23,942 nt of DNA, taken from IMG/VR virus record IMGVR_UViG_3300007734_000498, positions 1-23,942 of that record. One strand, given 5' to 3'. The stretch's first letter is position 1. Every line of letters starts with the position of its first letter. Positions 1-7,014 of this stretch are shown one piece after another. Under the pieces are notes generated by a model. That model was not told the origin of the DNA. It did not search any database and saw only the letters and a list, made by a program, of their open reading frames with translations. Origin of the DNA: a virus. The position numbers were made by a program, and so were the translations under genes.

Positions 1-274
1 TAAAAGCCTTTGATCCGTCCAATAAATTTATTTGACATTTCTCAGACCAGCCAAACGATTTGGCAAATCTTGCAAGTTTGATGTCATCCTCTCGTATCAA
101 CGCAAAGATCGGCTTTCCAATCAATGCGTCAAGACTAAAAAAATCCTTTTGACAATTTTTTTTAACTTTCGCTGACCATCTTTTGATGTCAATGTGAAAC
201 CAAAGCAAATTGTCAAAAAATTCCAAGTAAAAGATGTAATCATCTCTGATACATACAGGTACTTTTTCTGCCAT
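1..274 (-). CDS. Truncated hypothetical protein (N-terminal 91 residues)
   Basis: An open frame starts at ATG (274) and runs off the left edge of the window. It begins MAEKVPVCIRDDYIFYLEFF and continues with a mix of charged and aromatic residues and no stop. A GAGA-type ribosome binding site lies just upstream, and the start is 17 bases after the stop of the preceding structural gene, so it looks like the next gene of the same operon. The visible part has no signal peptide or membrane segment. The DNA is visibly richer in A and T than the neighbouring genes. I do not recognise the family. Its place after virion genes suggests a virion or late protein, which is inference only. Confidence 0.6.
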   Translation of the reverse strand, partial: MAEKVPVCIRDDYIFYLEFFDNLLWFHIDIKRWSAKVKKNCQKDFFSLDALIGKPIFALIREDDIKLARFAKSFGWSEKCQINLLDGSKAF

Positions 275-291
275 TTTCTCTCAATTTCGTC

Positions 292-1773
292 TCAACGCTT
301 ACCAGATGCCACAGCCTCAAGCCGATTGATGCCAACCCGCCAATCGTCTGTCACGGCTCCGGTATACCTGATCTTCACCTGACGGCCTGAGAACCTGACA
401 TCAGTCGGAATTGCCGCCGAGTACGGCCCATAGGTGTACTCAGTGTCCATTGGGTAAAAGCGCGTCTTGAATGAAATCTGTACCTCACCCAGCGTCTGCT
501 CATCCGGAATCACCTGGCGCACCGACATGATGCTGTCACCCTGACCTATCTCAAATGGTCCTGACTCAGCATAGACAGAGGCAGAGTCATAGGTATAGCC
601 GACCTCATGCTCGTAAACATATCCATCAGTGGATACCATCAATGGATTCAAGAACACGCCTCGATCTGTTCCTGCTGTACGCGCCAGAGTTCCAATGTTC
701 CAGTGCGATTCACGGTAGTTGAACAACACATATGAGTCCACCTCATTGCTGGCGCTTGATGGATAAAACCACCAGATTTCGCCAAATTTGCTGTTGTGAA
801 CCGCATAAATCTTACTGGATTGGTTGTAGTTCAAATTCTGGAAGACGTAATCAGAGACATCGCAAGGCAATGGCTTGACATATCCATCAAATATCCAAAA
901 TCCTGATTTGCTCATCCACATGGCGGCAGTATCAATTGCTGCAATTGCTTGTGCAGAAATCACGCCACAGCCTGATCCTGCTTTCTCAAACGAATAGACA
1001 TATGGCAAACCAACATAACTAGCGGTATGAACATCAATGTCAGTGAAAAGCAGATTGATGCCTCTGACGCGCTTTCCTGCTTTCAATGATCCAGCAGTTT
1101 GCAATTCAAAATCGCCTGCCTGATTGGTCGCAGACGCTGTCCAGACAGTGTTGTCCTCTTGATCGCACCACTTCACCAATCGAGGATTGCTGGATGCGCC
1201 CAAGGCGAAGATAAATCGTTCGGCTGTAGATAACAGAGCAACGCATCCAGTTGGTGCATTGGTAATGGCAGCCGCCAAGGTTGGTGTTGAAAATCCCAAT
1301 TGCCATTGGTACAACTTGCCATCAGAATCTGAGCACCCAACCAAATATTCACCCCAAGTATCCAGACTCCATGTAGTAGCAGGAGTTACAGAACCATCAT
1401 CAGGACGTGATACACCATAAGCATATGAACCATAAGGCCCATAACCATAACCAGTTTTGATAACTGCATCAGCAGTTCCTGCCGTGAATCCTGTTGGAGT
1501 AATATCTTTTAAAGTACCTCCTTCATTCATCACATATAACTTTGAATGCGTACCAGCAGCAATCCAACGACTGCCTGAGTTGTCTCGCCAAGTCAGTAAC
1601 CCTCTGCATGATCCTGTCATTTGACTATTTGACTTCTTACGCCAGCCGCCAACAGGGCGTAATGTGTTTTCGTACCAGCGCACAAGATTAGCGTCATACC
1701 AGCGTCCGGCAGACTGATACTCAGTACCATTTCGGTACACGCCTGGAGGGATTTTTAAAGGAATGAGTGCCAT
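292..1773 (-). CDS. Large beta-rich phage structural protein
   Basis: This is a 493-residue protein starting MALIPLKIPPGVYRNGTEYQ, a start I associate with virion or tail proteins of environmental podoviruses. The body is rich in Gly, Ser, Thr, Tyr and Trp and short beta-strand-like segments, with no membrane segment or signal peptide, which would fit a beta-propeller-like virion protein. Its size and makeup recall the P22 gp10 type of DNA stabilisation or tail-plug protein (about 470 residues), but I cannot show homology. It follows the jelly-roll gene after 7 bases and sits after the lysis genes, so it is probably a late structural gene. The exact role is unknown. Confidence 0.75.
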   Translation of the reverse strand: MALIPLKIPPGVYRNGTEYQSAGRWYDANLVRWYENTLRPVGGWRKKSNSQMTGSCRGLLTWRDNSGSRWIAAGTHSKLYVMNEGGTLKDITPTGFTAGTADAVIKTGYGYGPYGSYAYGVSRPDDGSVTPATTWSLDTWGEYLVGCSDSDGKLYQWQLGFSTPTLAAAITNAPTGCVALLSTAERFIFALGASSNPRLVKWCDQEDNTVWTASATNQAGDFELQTAGSLKAGKRVRGINLLFTDIDVHTASYVGLPYVYSFEKAGSGCGVISAQAIAAIDTAAMWMSKSGFWIFDGYVKPLPCDVSDYVFQNLNYNQSSKIYAVHNSKFGEIWWFYPSSASNEVDSYVLFNYRESHWNIGTLARTAGTDRGVFLNPLMVSTDGYVYEHEVGYTYDSASVYAESGPFEIGQGDSIMSVRQVIPDEQTLGEVQISFKTRFYPMDTEYTYGPYSAAIPTDVRFSGRQVKIRYTGAVTDDWRVGINRLEAVASGKR

Positions 1774-1780
1774 GGCTTGA

Positions 1781-2452
1781 TTATGCGGTTTCTGTTGACA
1801 AATTGGACACGAATGTCATGGTTGCCACCACTGACGCGGTTGACGGTCTGGTGGGTGATGTTCCTGCGGCATAGGCTTGAATGGAAATCTGAGTTGATGG
1901 TGTTGACCACCAAATCTCAACAAACTCATTTGCCAACAATGAGATGAAGTAATTCCAACCCACAATAATGTGACCATTGATGCCGCCATGCGAACTCGGA
2001 ATACCTACCAAACCAGCCGATCCAGAAATGTCCACGCCAGCGCCTGATGCGTCCTTACGCAGCCAAATGGTGACATCATGCTCTTGTGTGTCGGTATTTT
2101 CAAACTGCACGCTGAATTGCAAGTTGTAGATGCCAGCCTGCGCCACAGTCAACTTGGAGTTAGATACCACCGTCACGCCATTGCTAAAGTCAGTGGTGTT
2201 GAATGTCATCACGGTGGCAGTGTTGGCCGTTGCCGTCTGATCTGTAGTGTCCTCAAATGCACCATATGGATTGTTGATCCACTTTCCACCACGCGGTCCA
2301 AACAGCGCCGCAAACATTGCTGTCAGCTTGTTGAAATAGACATTGAGAGCACCAAAGGATTGAGCAAAAAACCTCTCCTCGTACCACGCCACCGGAGAGC
2401 CAAGGTTTGGCGGTGTCGGTGTCGTGATCTGCTGATTGAGGTTTGTTGCCAT
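1781..2452 (-). CDS. Jelly-roll (C1q/TNF-like) virion protein
   Basis: This 223-residue protein has two parts. Residues 1-70 are a helical linker (AQSFGALNVYFNKLTAMFAA). From about residue 75 to the end there is a beta-sandwich-like region with features typical of C1q/TNF-like phage domains: a strand ending in MTFNTTDFSNG, then KLTVAQAGIYNLQFSVQFEN, and a closing strand VATMTFVS. In this fold the segment 'AGIYNLQFSVQF' is usually a core strand. Such domains trimerise and act in fibre or receptor-binding proteins. The ATG is 3 bases after the endolysin stop; the ribosome site is weak. Assignment to the fold is by pattern, and the role in adsorption or decoration is inference. Confidence 0.65.
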   Translation of the reverse strand: MATNLNQQITTPTPPNLGSPVAWYEERFFAQSFGALNVYFNKLTAMFAALFGPRGGKWINNPYGAFEDTTDQTATANTATVMTFNTTDFSNGVTVVSNSKLTVAQAGIYNLQFSVQFENTDTQEHDVTIWLRKDASGAGVDISGSAGLVGIPSSHGGINGHIIVGWNYFISLLANEFVEIWWSTPSTQISIQAYAAGTSPTRPSTASVVATMTFVSNLSTETA

Positions 2453-2455
2453 GGA

Positions 2456-2920
2456 TTACGCCACCAAGCCAGGCAAATAGGTAGTCTTACCCGCAACCTT
2501 GGTGGCGGTCAGTTCCTGTTTTTTCAAATTGTTCGGGTCATAGCTGACGTGAACCCAGCCGCTGTCTGGAATGCCTGGCGTGTAAAACTCCAATATCAAC
2601 TGTGTGTACTCAAGGTTGTCCATGATCCACTGTGCAAGGTCAGCATTGGCCACGCCAGGTATCTCAATATCTGCCGCCATGCCCTTGCAATGGTCGCTGG
2701 TCTTTGACCCGCCGACAGCCGCATTTGACTCCGGTGAACGGTAGGCAGAGTTCACCTTCACGCCCTTGCCGTAATGATCACGCACCGGCTGCAACACCTT
2801 CTCGCACAACAGGCGCAAATTCTCTGTTGCTTCCTCGTCTGGCGTGTTGTCAAACCCCATCCGCAATGCGGTTTCAGATTTGCTCAGTTCATGCAGGCTG
2901 AAGTTGGCTGATAAATTCAT
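2456..2920 (-). CDS. Endolysin, peptidase M15-like
   Basis: This 154-residue protein has the zinc peptidase M15 (D-Ala-D-Ala carboxypeptidase-like, M15_3) signature. The sequence SAYRSPESNAAVGG is followed by SDHCKGMAADIEI, giving the H77-x6-D84 zinc-ligand pair, and WVHVSYD supplies the third ligand H124. These enzymes cut peptide bonds in peptidoglycan and act as endolysins. The protein fills a single catalytic domain, with no signal peptide, so it would need a holin for release. The ATG overlaps the Rz stop by four bases (ATGA), which suggests translational coupling inside the lysis cassette. Function by motif is strong; the exact bond cleaved is not visible. Confidence 0.9.
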   Translation of the reverse strand: MNLSANFSLHELSKSETALRMGFDNTPDEEATENLRLLCEKVLQPVRDHYGKGVKVNSAYRSPESNAAVGGSKTSDHCKGMAADIEIPGVANADLAQWIMDNLEYTQLILEFYTPGIPDSGWVHVSYDPNNLKKQELTATKVAGKTTYLPGLVA

Positions 2921-3390
2921 TTCATGGTCCTCATTTGTTCGTAGGTTTGGATGCAGGCGTTGAGTTTTCTGATGGCGGCATCTCCTTCGGCGGCGATGGC
3001 GACAAGATCGTCAGCAGTCTTTCGGTCAAGTTCGGCTGATGTTGTTCCGCTGTGATCTCCACCGGCAACGGCGGTATCTGCGGAGGCTGATACGGCGCAC
3101 TCGGCGGCTTTGACAGGAATGAACAGCTTACGCTCACCAGAGGCAATATCAGCGCGTAGCTTTGTTTCTTTAACCTTTGCAGCATTGTTCGCCTTTCGTA
3201 ATGTCTCGCCATAACTCTGCGCCACCTGAGCCATAGCCTTCTCAGTCTCTCTCGCCTTGGCATTCAGCGCAGCAATCTCCAACTGCTGGCGCTGATACTC
3301 AGCGTCCTTGCCCTTGTAGCATCCACCGCCAAAGGCTGAAAGCACCGCCATGACGATGCCAAGCAGTACCCAAGGGTTAAACAAACTCAT
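2917..3390 (-). CDS. Rz: Rz-like inner-membrane spanin (i-spanin)
   Basis: This 157-residue protein has one N-terminal hydrophobic segment (about residues 6-25, PWVLLGIVMAVLSAF), a long charged, Ala/Gln/Glu-rich coiled-coil stretch (about 30-85), and a C-terminal helix containing GDAAIRKLNACIQTYEQ. This is the layout and size of lambda-type Rz (153 aa). The segment LRADIASGERKLFIPV is also typical of Rz proteins. It spans the periplasm with Rz1 and fuses inner and outer membranes in the last step of lysis. A complete lipoprotein ORF, a good Rz1 candidate, is nested in the +1 frame. It overlaps the holin gene upstream and the endolysin downstream by ATGA junctions. Confidence 0.88.
   Translation of the reverse strand: MSLFNPWVLLGIVMAVLSAFGGGCYKGKDAEYQRQQLEIAALNAKARETEKAMAQVAQSYGETLRKANNAAKVKETKLRADIASGERKLFIPVKAAECAVSASADTAVAGGDHSGTTSAELDRKTADDLVAIAAEGDAAIRKLNACIQTYEQMRTMK
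2931..3185 (-). CDS. Rz1: Rz1-like outer-membrane lipoprotein spanin, nested in Rz
   Basis: The frame is +1 relative to Rz and lies wholly inside it. I chose ATG 3185 (84 residues): an AAAGG ribosome site sits about 7 bases upstream, and the protein then begins MLQRLKKQSYALILPLVSVSC, a short lipoprotein signal peptide ending at Cys21. The frame is open further up, to 3263, but that would put an Arg/Trp-rich stretch before the signal. The mature part is very proline-rich (about 16 Pro in 63 residues, including PPSAPYQPPQIPPLP), as in known Rz1 proteins. The lipobox (V-S-V-S-C) is not ideal. It would be lipidated in the outer membrane and bind Rz across the periplasm. Confidence 0.8.
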   Translation of the reverse strand: MLQRLKKQSYALILPLVSVSCSFLSKPPSAPYQPPQIPPLPVEITAEQHQPNLTERLLTILSPSPPKEMPPSENSTPASKPTNK

Positions 3391-3710
3391 GGCTGTGGCG
3401 GCTCGCTGTCAGCGTCAGCATCTGCCTTGGCTATCGCCTTTGCGGTGGCTGAGACAGCAGACCGGCCAGCGACACCGCCCAGCACGCCAGTGATGAAGAC
3501 CATGATGGTATTGATCTGCTGTGTGTACACCTTGTCAATGGCTGCCATACCAGACATCGGCTGAGTGACAAAGGAAACGCTGTATAGGAACATTGCCACC
3601 GATCCGAAAAGAATCAGCGTCAAGGCAGAAATCACAAATGCCCAGATGCGGACTTCGATCTCTTCTGCCGTCATGCGGCTTGGTTTGTTCATCACGACTG
3701 TTGGCATCAC
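3387..3710 (-). CDS. Holin-like protein with two membrane segments
   Basis: This 107-residue protein has two hydrophobic segments, about residues 22-46 (IWAFVISALTLILFGSVAMF) and 66-82 (INTIMVFITGVLGGVAG), and a charged C-terminal tail (KADADADSEPPQP). Size, topology and place directly before Rz/Rz1 and the endolysin make it the best holin candidate: a small protein that oligomerises in the inner membrane and opens it to let the endolysin out. It overlaps the lipoprotein gene upstream and Rz downstream by 4 bases each (ATGA). The start has two successive Met codons. Other neighbouring membrane proteins (the 73-residue and 64-residue ones) could be the holin or an antiholin instead, so the name is tentative. 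Confidence 0.65.
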   Translation of the reverse strand: MMPTVVMNKPSRMTAEEIEVRIWAFVISALTLILFGSVAMFLYSVSFVTQPMSGMAAIDKVYTQQINTIMVFITGVLGGVAGRSAVSATAKAIAKADADADSEPPQP

Positions 3711-3886
3711 TTCTTCTCCTGTTCGGGTTTAACAAGTTGCTCAGGACAAGTCCCTGTGGCGGTGCAGATAGGAGGCTTGCATTCTGCATTGTCCCAATTC
3801 TTTGGGTCCTGGCACGGGTATCTAAAACGGTCTTCGCACCCTGTCAAAAACAGGATTGTCAGTAATGGAATCAGGAGTCTTGTCAC
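3707..3886 (-). CDS. Small Cys-rich phage lipoprotein
   Basis: This 59-residue protein starts MTRLLIPLLTILFLTGCEDR, a lipoprotein signal with a textbook lipobox (L-T-G-C, Cys17). The mature part has four more Cys (RYPCQDP, AECKPPICTATGTC). I chose the GTG at 3886 because AGAGGA lies 6 bases upstream. A longer start, GTG at 3907, would add seven basic residues and has no clear ribosome site. The protein should sit in a membrane facing the periplasm. Its 5' end overlaps the upstream membrane protein gene by 65 bases out of frame, an arrangement like overlapping spanin genes. Similar RYPCQDP-type lipoproteins occur in other environmental phages as far as I recall; the function is unknown to me. 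Confidence 0.75.
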   Translation of the reverse strand: MTRLLIPLLTILFLTGCEDRFRYPCQDPKNWDNAECKPPICTATGTCPEQLVKPEQEKK

Positions 3887-4043
3887 GGTTTTTCCTCTCA
3901 ACTTCACGGCGTAATTTTTCCACTTTTTCCAACTGCTGTCTCACCTCTTGCTTTTGCTCTAAGGTATCGAGCAGCATGAATGCCAACAGTGGCAACATCA
4001 GCGCAACCAGCACCACCGCAGCAATCCATCCAAATGCACTCAT
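3822..4043 (-). CDS. Small membrane protein with coiled-coil tail
   Basis: This 73-residue protein has an N-terminal membrane segment (about 4-26, FGWIAAVVLVALMLPLLAFM) and then a strongly charged heptad-like helix (QKQEVRQQLEKVEKLRREVE). I chose ATG 4043 because it makes an ATGA overlap with the stop of the preceding gene. The frame is open to 4166, but that would overlap the previous gene by 127 bases. The 3' end overlaps the next gene, a lipoprotein, by 65 bases in another frame. One membrane anchor plus a periplasmic coiled coil, overlapped by a lipoprotein gene, is the i-spanin/o-spanin pattern, so a second spanin-like pair is possible. No family was recognised. Confidence 0.7.
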   Translation of the reverse strand: MSAFGWIAAVVLVALMLPLLAFMLLDTLEQKQEVRQQLEKVEKLRREVERKNRDKTPDSITDNPVFDRVRRPF

Positions 4044-4720
4044 CGCAGTATCCTCGCCTGACTCAGCCACAGGAACCATGTCCACAGGTATGCGATAAGG
4101 ATCAAGGTTAGGACGCTGACTCCCACCTTTAGCCGGTTGCTTGCCTCCCTTTGCTGACGTTGCCATAGCTTCCTCTTGGCCTTTGACTCTTGCGCCAGCC
4201 TTGCGGCCTCCTGCTCTGCACCAACGATCTCACGCATATCCATGACCTTGCTGTACAAGGCCCCAAGCTCTGGCGGCGCATTCCACGTCATCGCCATCCT
4301 GATGTCCTCAACCAGCTTTTGCATCTGGTCTTGTGCTCTGACTCTCTTGATGGCCGCCTCAAACAGATTTGCGTCAGGATCGTAGACCGTTCTGGATTTC
4401 TCCTCCTCAGACCGAATGTGATCAGCCAACTGTTGCTGCAAGTGGAAGAATTGAATTAGCTGATCTACAACGTCATTCAGTATTGCTTCCTCGTCTACCT
4501 CAACAAACTTTTCCTTCTTCTTTTCCGCTGGCTTTGATTGTTGCTGTTGCGGCTTTGGTTTTCCGCCAAAGAATTTTAGTAACTGTTTCCAGAAACCCTG
4601 TACCTCTTTGCCAATTGCAATAACCTCATCAGCGGTTTTCTTTACCTCAACGAATTGCGTTTTGCATTCACGGTACAAATCACATCCTGCTTGAATCTGT
4701 TTACAGATTCCGGCAGCCAT
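4040..4720 (-). CDS. Hypothetical protein with C-terminal membrane anchor
   Basis: This 226-residue protein is mostly helical and charged. Residues 50-75 are a Lys/Gln/Pro-rich linker (GGKPKPQQQQSKPAEKKKEK). Residues 75-190 are rich in Glu, Arg and Ala with coiled-coil character. Residues about 198-220 form one hydrophobic segment (VGVSVLTLILIAYLWTWFLW), so it is likely a tail-anchored membrane protein with most of its mass in the cytoplasm. The ATG (4720) has no strong ribosome site. It lies between a small membrane protein gene and the 73-residue membrane protein, with which it shares an ATGA junction. I do not recognise the family. A role in lysis control or host takeover at the membrane is only a guess from context. 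Confidence 0.7.
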   Translation of the reverse strand: MAAGICKQIQAGCDLYRECKTQFVEVKKTADEVIAIGKEVQGFWKQLLKFFGGKPKPQQQQSKPAEKKKEKFVEVDEEAILNDVVDQLIQFFHLQQQLADHIRSEEEKSRTVYDPDANLFEAAIKRVRAQDQMQKLVEDIRMAMTWNAPPELGALYSKVMDMREIVGAEQEAARLAQESKAKRKLWQRQQREASNRLKVGVSVLTLILIAYLWTWFLWLSQARILR

Positions 4721-4744
4721 GATGCATAGCGTGATCGGATCAAT

Positions 4745-4939
4745 TTACAGCCCCAATAATTTTTTGACAATGTCAGCAGCAACGCCTGGACCAAACAAGA
4801 TCGCAGCAATCACAATGTAGAGTTGAATTTCAATCATCTTCATACGCTGCTTTCCAGCCTCCAGCTTTGCCTCAATCGCTTCATAGCGTTGAGCGCAAAT
4901 AGCTTCATGCACTGCAAAATCTTTTTCTAAATCACTCAT
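4745..4939 (-). CDS. Small coiled-coil membrane protein
   Basis: This 64-residue protein has an N-terminal charged helix ([20 protein letters not shown]) running to about residue 37. One hydrophobic segment follows ([20 protein letters not shown], about 38-57) and the tail is KKLLGL. This layout recalls XhlA-like, holin-associated phage proteins, though I cannot show homology. A GGAG site lies about 6 bases before the ATG, and the ATG overlaps the stop of the tail-fibre gene (ATGA). It opens the run of membrane and lysis genes. It could be a holin, an antiholin or a membrane anchor for lysis factors. Confidence 0.7.
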   Translation of the reverse strand: MSDLEKDFAVHEAICAQRYEAIEAKLEAGKQRMKMIEIQLYIVIAAILFGPGVAADIVKKLLGL

Positions 4940-6051
4940 TTTGTCTCCAGTGATTCAATTCGTGCTGTCAGGGCTGTGATGAGGGCTTGTTGTTCTTGAA
5001 TGAATGACACAAGGTTTGCCATAACTTCAGATGAAGATGGTTGAATTGATTGATAGACTGGATTGCCATCTATATCAACAGCGTCTTTAGTTCCGTTACC
5101 AGAATACTTGGCAACTTCCATAAACTCATGGGCGATAAAACCAACACCCTCACCTGAACCATCCCACCATTGCCACTTCTTAGGTTGAAGTGCCATGACA
5201 AATTCTTTTGCCCCTGTCAGCGGTTGTTGGTTATTCTTTAATCTGTAATCAGAAGTCAGATTATAAAGAACACCTGTTGTACCGTTTTGCGTAATTGTTC
5301 CAATGGTTGTACCAGCATATTTAAAATTCAAATATGCGTAACCTGATGGAGTTCCAGTAATATGACCAATATAGCCAGTTGAATATCCTGTGCCGCCATC
5401 ATTGATTAAAAAATTGTACCCGCCACTTGTAACTGATGTGCTTGTAGTCCCCACCAGCAAGTTACCGCTGTTATCTATAATCATTCGCCATGCACTGGCG
5501 GTTTCGTCTCTTACACCCCAAACTCCAGAAGCAAATCCACTTGTTGAATCAAATCCACCATATAAGAATGTTCTATTACTTGTGACTGATTGTGTATATG
5601 CCCCATAAGTACCAGAGTTTGTCATTCTGATTACGCAATTTGCGGCGGCAGAACCGTTTGTAATATCTAATTTATAACTTGGCAAAGCAGTACCAATACC
5701 AACATTGCCAGAGGAGTCGATACGCATCTTCTCACTGCCACCTGTAGACACACCAACAGTGTCAGCGGCAGGAAAGAAGATTCCTGTGTTTGTGTCGCCT
5801 GTATGAGCTATGGTTGGTGCTGATGCTGATCCATCTGCCGCAGTTAATGTTCCACTTACAACAGCAGTACCTGCCACTGTCAATGTCTTGCCTGATCCAA
5901 TATTCAATCCAACTGAAGTACCAGTGCCAGCAGCCGCAAAGACAGCATCAACGCTATCTAAGTCGGTATTGATCTTTGTTCCCCAGGTATCTGTTGATGC
6001 GCCAACTTCTGGCTTTGTCAACAGTAAGTTTGTGGTGGTTGTATCTGCCAT
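4936..6051 (-). CDS. Tail fibre protein with S74 intramolecular chaperone
   Basis: This 371-residue protein has three parts. The N-terminus ([20 protein letters not shown], then [15 protein letters not shown]) is the virion-attachment type seen in many phage fibres. The middle is Gly/Ser/Thr-rich beta repeats (about 45-260) including the [19 protein letters not shown] and [11 protein letters not shown] signatures. The C-terminus (about 264-371) is a peptidase S74 domain: SDYRLK gives the Ser267/Lys272 dyad, followed by VGFIAHE and a trimeric coiled coil at the end. S74 domains trimerise the fibre and then cut themselves off. It would bind the host receptor. A good AGGGG-type ribosome site precedes the ATG. 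Domain call is strong; the receptor is unknown. Confidence 0.9.
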   Translation of the reverse strand: MADTTTTNLLLTKPEVGASTDTWGTKINTDLDSVDAVFAAAGTGTSVGLNIGSGKTLTVAGTAVVSGTLTAADGSASAPTIAHTGDTNTGIFFPAADTVGVSTGGSEKMRIDSSGNVGIGTALPSYKLDITNGSAAANCVIRMTNSGTYGAYTQSVTSNRTFLYGGFDSTSGFASGVWGVRDETASAWRMIIDNSGNLLVGTTSTSVTSGGYNFLINDGGTGYSTGYIGHITGTPSGYAYLNFKYAGTTIGTITQNGTTGVLYNLTSDYRLKNNQQPLTGAKEFVMALQPKKWQWWDGSGEGVGFIAHEFMEVAKYSGNGTKDAVDIDGNPVYQSIQPSSSEVMANLVSFIQEQQALITALTARIESLETK

Positions 6052-6060
6052 TCTTTACCC

Positions 6061-7005
6061 CTATGCGGCCTCTTGCCAAGTGATTGAATTGTCTTCTAAA
6101 TCCGTCCAATTTTCTGAGCTGTCAGAAACTGGTGTCCAGCTTTCCGAGGAATCAGAAACTGGTGTCCATGTCTCGCTGTTGTCTGATTGCGCTGTCCACG
6201 TCTCGCTGGAATCTGGCACTGCGCCCCAGCCAAAGCCGATCATTGTGCCAACAGCGCAAATTGACTCAATGCCAGTGATTCCAATGGATACGATATTTCC
6301 AACAGTGCCGACTGCGCCTGTTCCAGCAACGCCAGTGATTGCTTGGAACGAAATAACCTCTGCCAACATTGTGCCAACAGCACCAGTAGCAGCATTTCCT
6401 GTTATTGCTTTAGTTCTTGTTGATCCAATTGAACCAGTGCCTTCTATGGCCGCATTGCCAAGCAAAATAGGCGCTGCCAGTATTGTTCCAATAGAACCAG
6501 TTGCGGCATTTCCAGTAACTGACTGAGAAATATTTGGCGTGATTGTGCCGACAGCGCCGGTGAAGGTATTTCCTGTGATGGCCTTGGTGCTGGTGACTCC
6601 AGTTGAACTAACTGCGCCTGTTGCCGCATTGCCGTCTTCTGCAATTGATATTGTCGCCGTTACGCTTCCAACCGACAAAGTTGATGCATTACCAGTGATG
6701 GCCTTGTTTGATGTCGCTAAGACCGATCCAACAGCACAGGTGGAATCATTACCAGTGATGTCAACCGAGACAGTTAGTCCGACTGTACCAACATTGCCTG
6801 TGGCAATCGTTCCATCTTCTTGAATTGATCGGCTAGCAAGTAAATTTCCAACAGCACCAGTAGCCGCATTACCTGAGAGTGTTAAATTACCCTTGTTGTA
6901 AGCGCCAATGCCATATTGACCTGTGCCATAGGGGTATGCAGGTATTTTTATTTCACTAGGTATTGCCCCAAATGTCGTTTGGGAAAATGCGGAAAAGCCA
7001 AACAT
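6061..7005 (-). CDS. Repeat-rich tail or fibre protein
   Basis: This 314-residue protein is built from low-complexity repeats. Residues 1-40 are a Gly/Tyr-rich start (FGAIPSEIKIPAYPYGTGQY). Residues about 41-258 hold some eleven imperfect copies of a roughly 20-residue unit with the core TGNAATGAVGT followed by a hydrophobic strand. Residues 264-313 hold five 10-residue units of the type SDSSESWTPV, and the protein ends WQEAA. There is no signal peptide. A very strong AAGGAGG site precedes the ATG, so it is probably made in large amounts. Repeats of this kind suggest an elongated beta structure in a fibre or appendage. It lies between two fibre-type genes. Repeat-count variation would be expected. 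Confidence 0.75.
   Translation of the reverse strand: MFGFSAFSQTTFGAIPSEIKIPAYPYGTGQYGIGAYNKGNLTLSGNAATGAVGNLLASRSIQEDGTIATGNVGTVGLTVSVDITGNDSTCAVGSVLATSNKAITGNASTLSVGSVTATISIAEDGNAATGAVSSTGVTSTKAITGNTFTGAVGTITPNISQSVTGNAATGSIGTILAAPILLGNAAIEGTGSIGSTRTKAITGNAATGAVGTMLAEVISFQAITGVAGTGAVGTVGNIVSIGITGIESICAVGTMIGFGWGAVPDSSETWTAQSDNSETWTPVSDSSESWTPVSDSSENWTDLEDNSITWQEAA
6067..6216 (-). repeat. Five tandem 30-bp units encoding SDSSESWTPV-type decapeptides
   Basis: Trp codons lie exactly 30 bases apart at 6076, 6106, 6136, 6166 and 6196. Units are PDSSETWTAQ, SDNSETWTPV, SDSSESWTPV, SDSSENWTDL and EDNSITWQEA. Two neighbouring units share the identical 17-mer TCAGAAACTGGTGTCCA on the plus strand at 6122 and 6152, so this block was duplicated more recently than the upstream repeats. 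Confidence 0.85.
6232..6885 (-). repeat. About 11 degenerate copies of a 20-residue coding repeat
   Basis: Within the 314-residue protein, the core TGNAATGAVGT recurs with variants (SGNAATGAVGN, TGNDSTCAVGS, TGNASTLSVGS, TGNTFTGAVGT, TGNAATGSIGT, TGVAGTGAVGT, TGIESICAVGT). Copies are separated by about ten variable residues with alternating hydrophobic character. The copies have diverged at DNA level, so this is an old protein repeat rather than a recent DNA duplication. Confidence 0.75.
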
Positions 7006-7014
7006 TAGCCCTCC

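Noticed and set aside
2078-2707. Plus-strand ORF of 209 codons
   Set aside because: It is antisense to the jelly-roll and endolysin genes, crosses two confident genes, and shows no ribosome site or family pattern.
3186-3263. Longer Rz1 start at 3263 (110 residues)
   Set aside because: It adds an Arg/Trp-rich segment before the lipoprotein signal; ATG 3185 has a ribosome site and a normal signal peptide.
4044-4166. Longer start (4166) for the 73-residue membrane protein
   Set aside because: It would overlap the previous gene by 127 bases, while ATG 4043 makes a standard ATGA junction and starts at the membrane segment.
5810-6526. Plus-strand ORF of 238 codons
   Set aside because: It is antisense to the repeat protein and fibre genes; its Val/Pro/Ala-rich repeats mirror the coding repeats on the minus strand and it has no ribosome site.
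6067-6885. CRISPR-like repeat pattern
   Set aside because: The repeats are in phase with the reading frame, degenerate and without unique spacers, so they are protein repeats.
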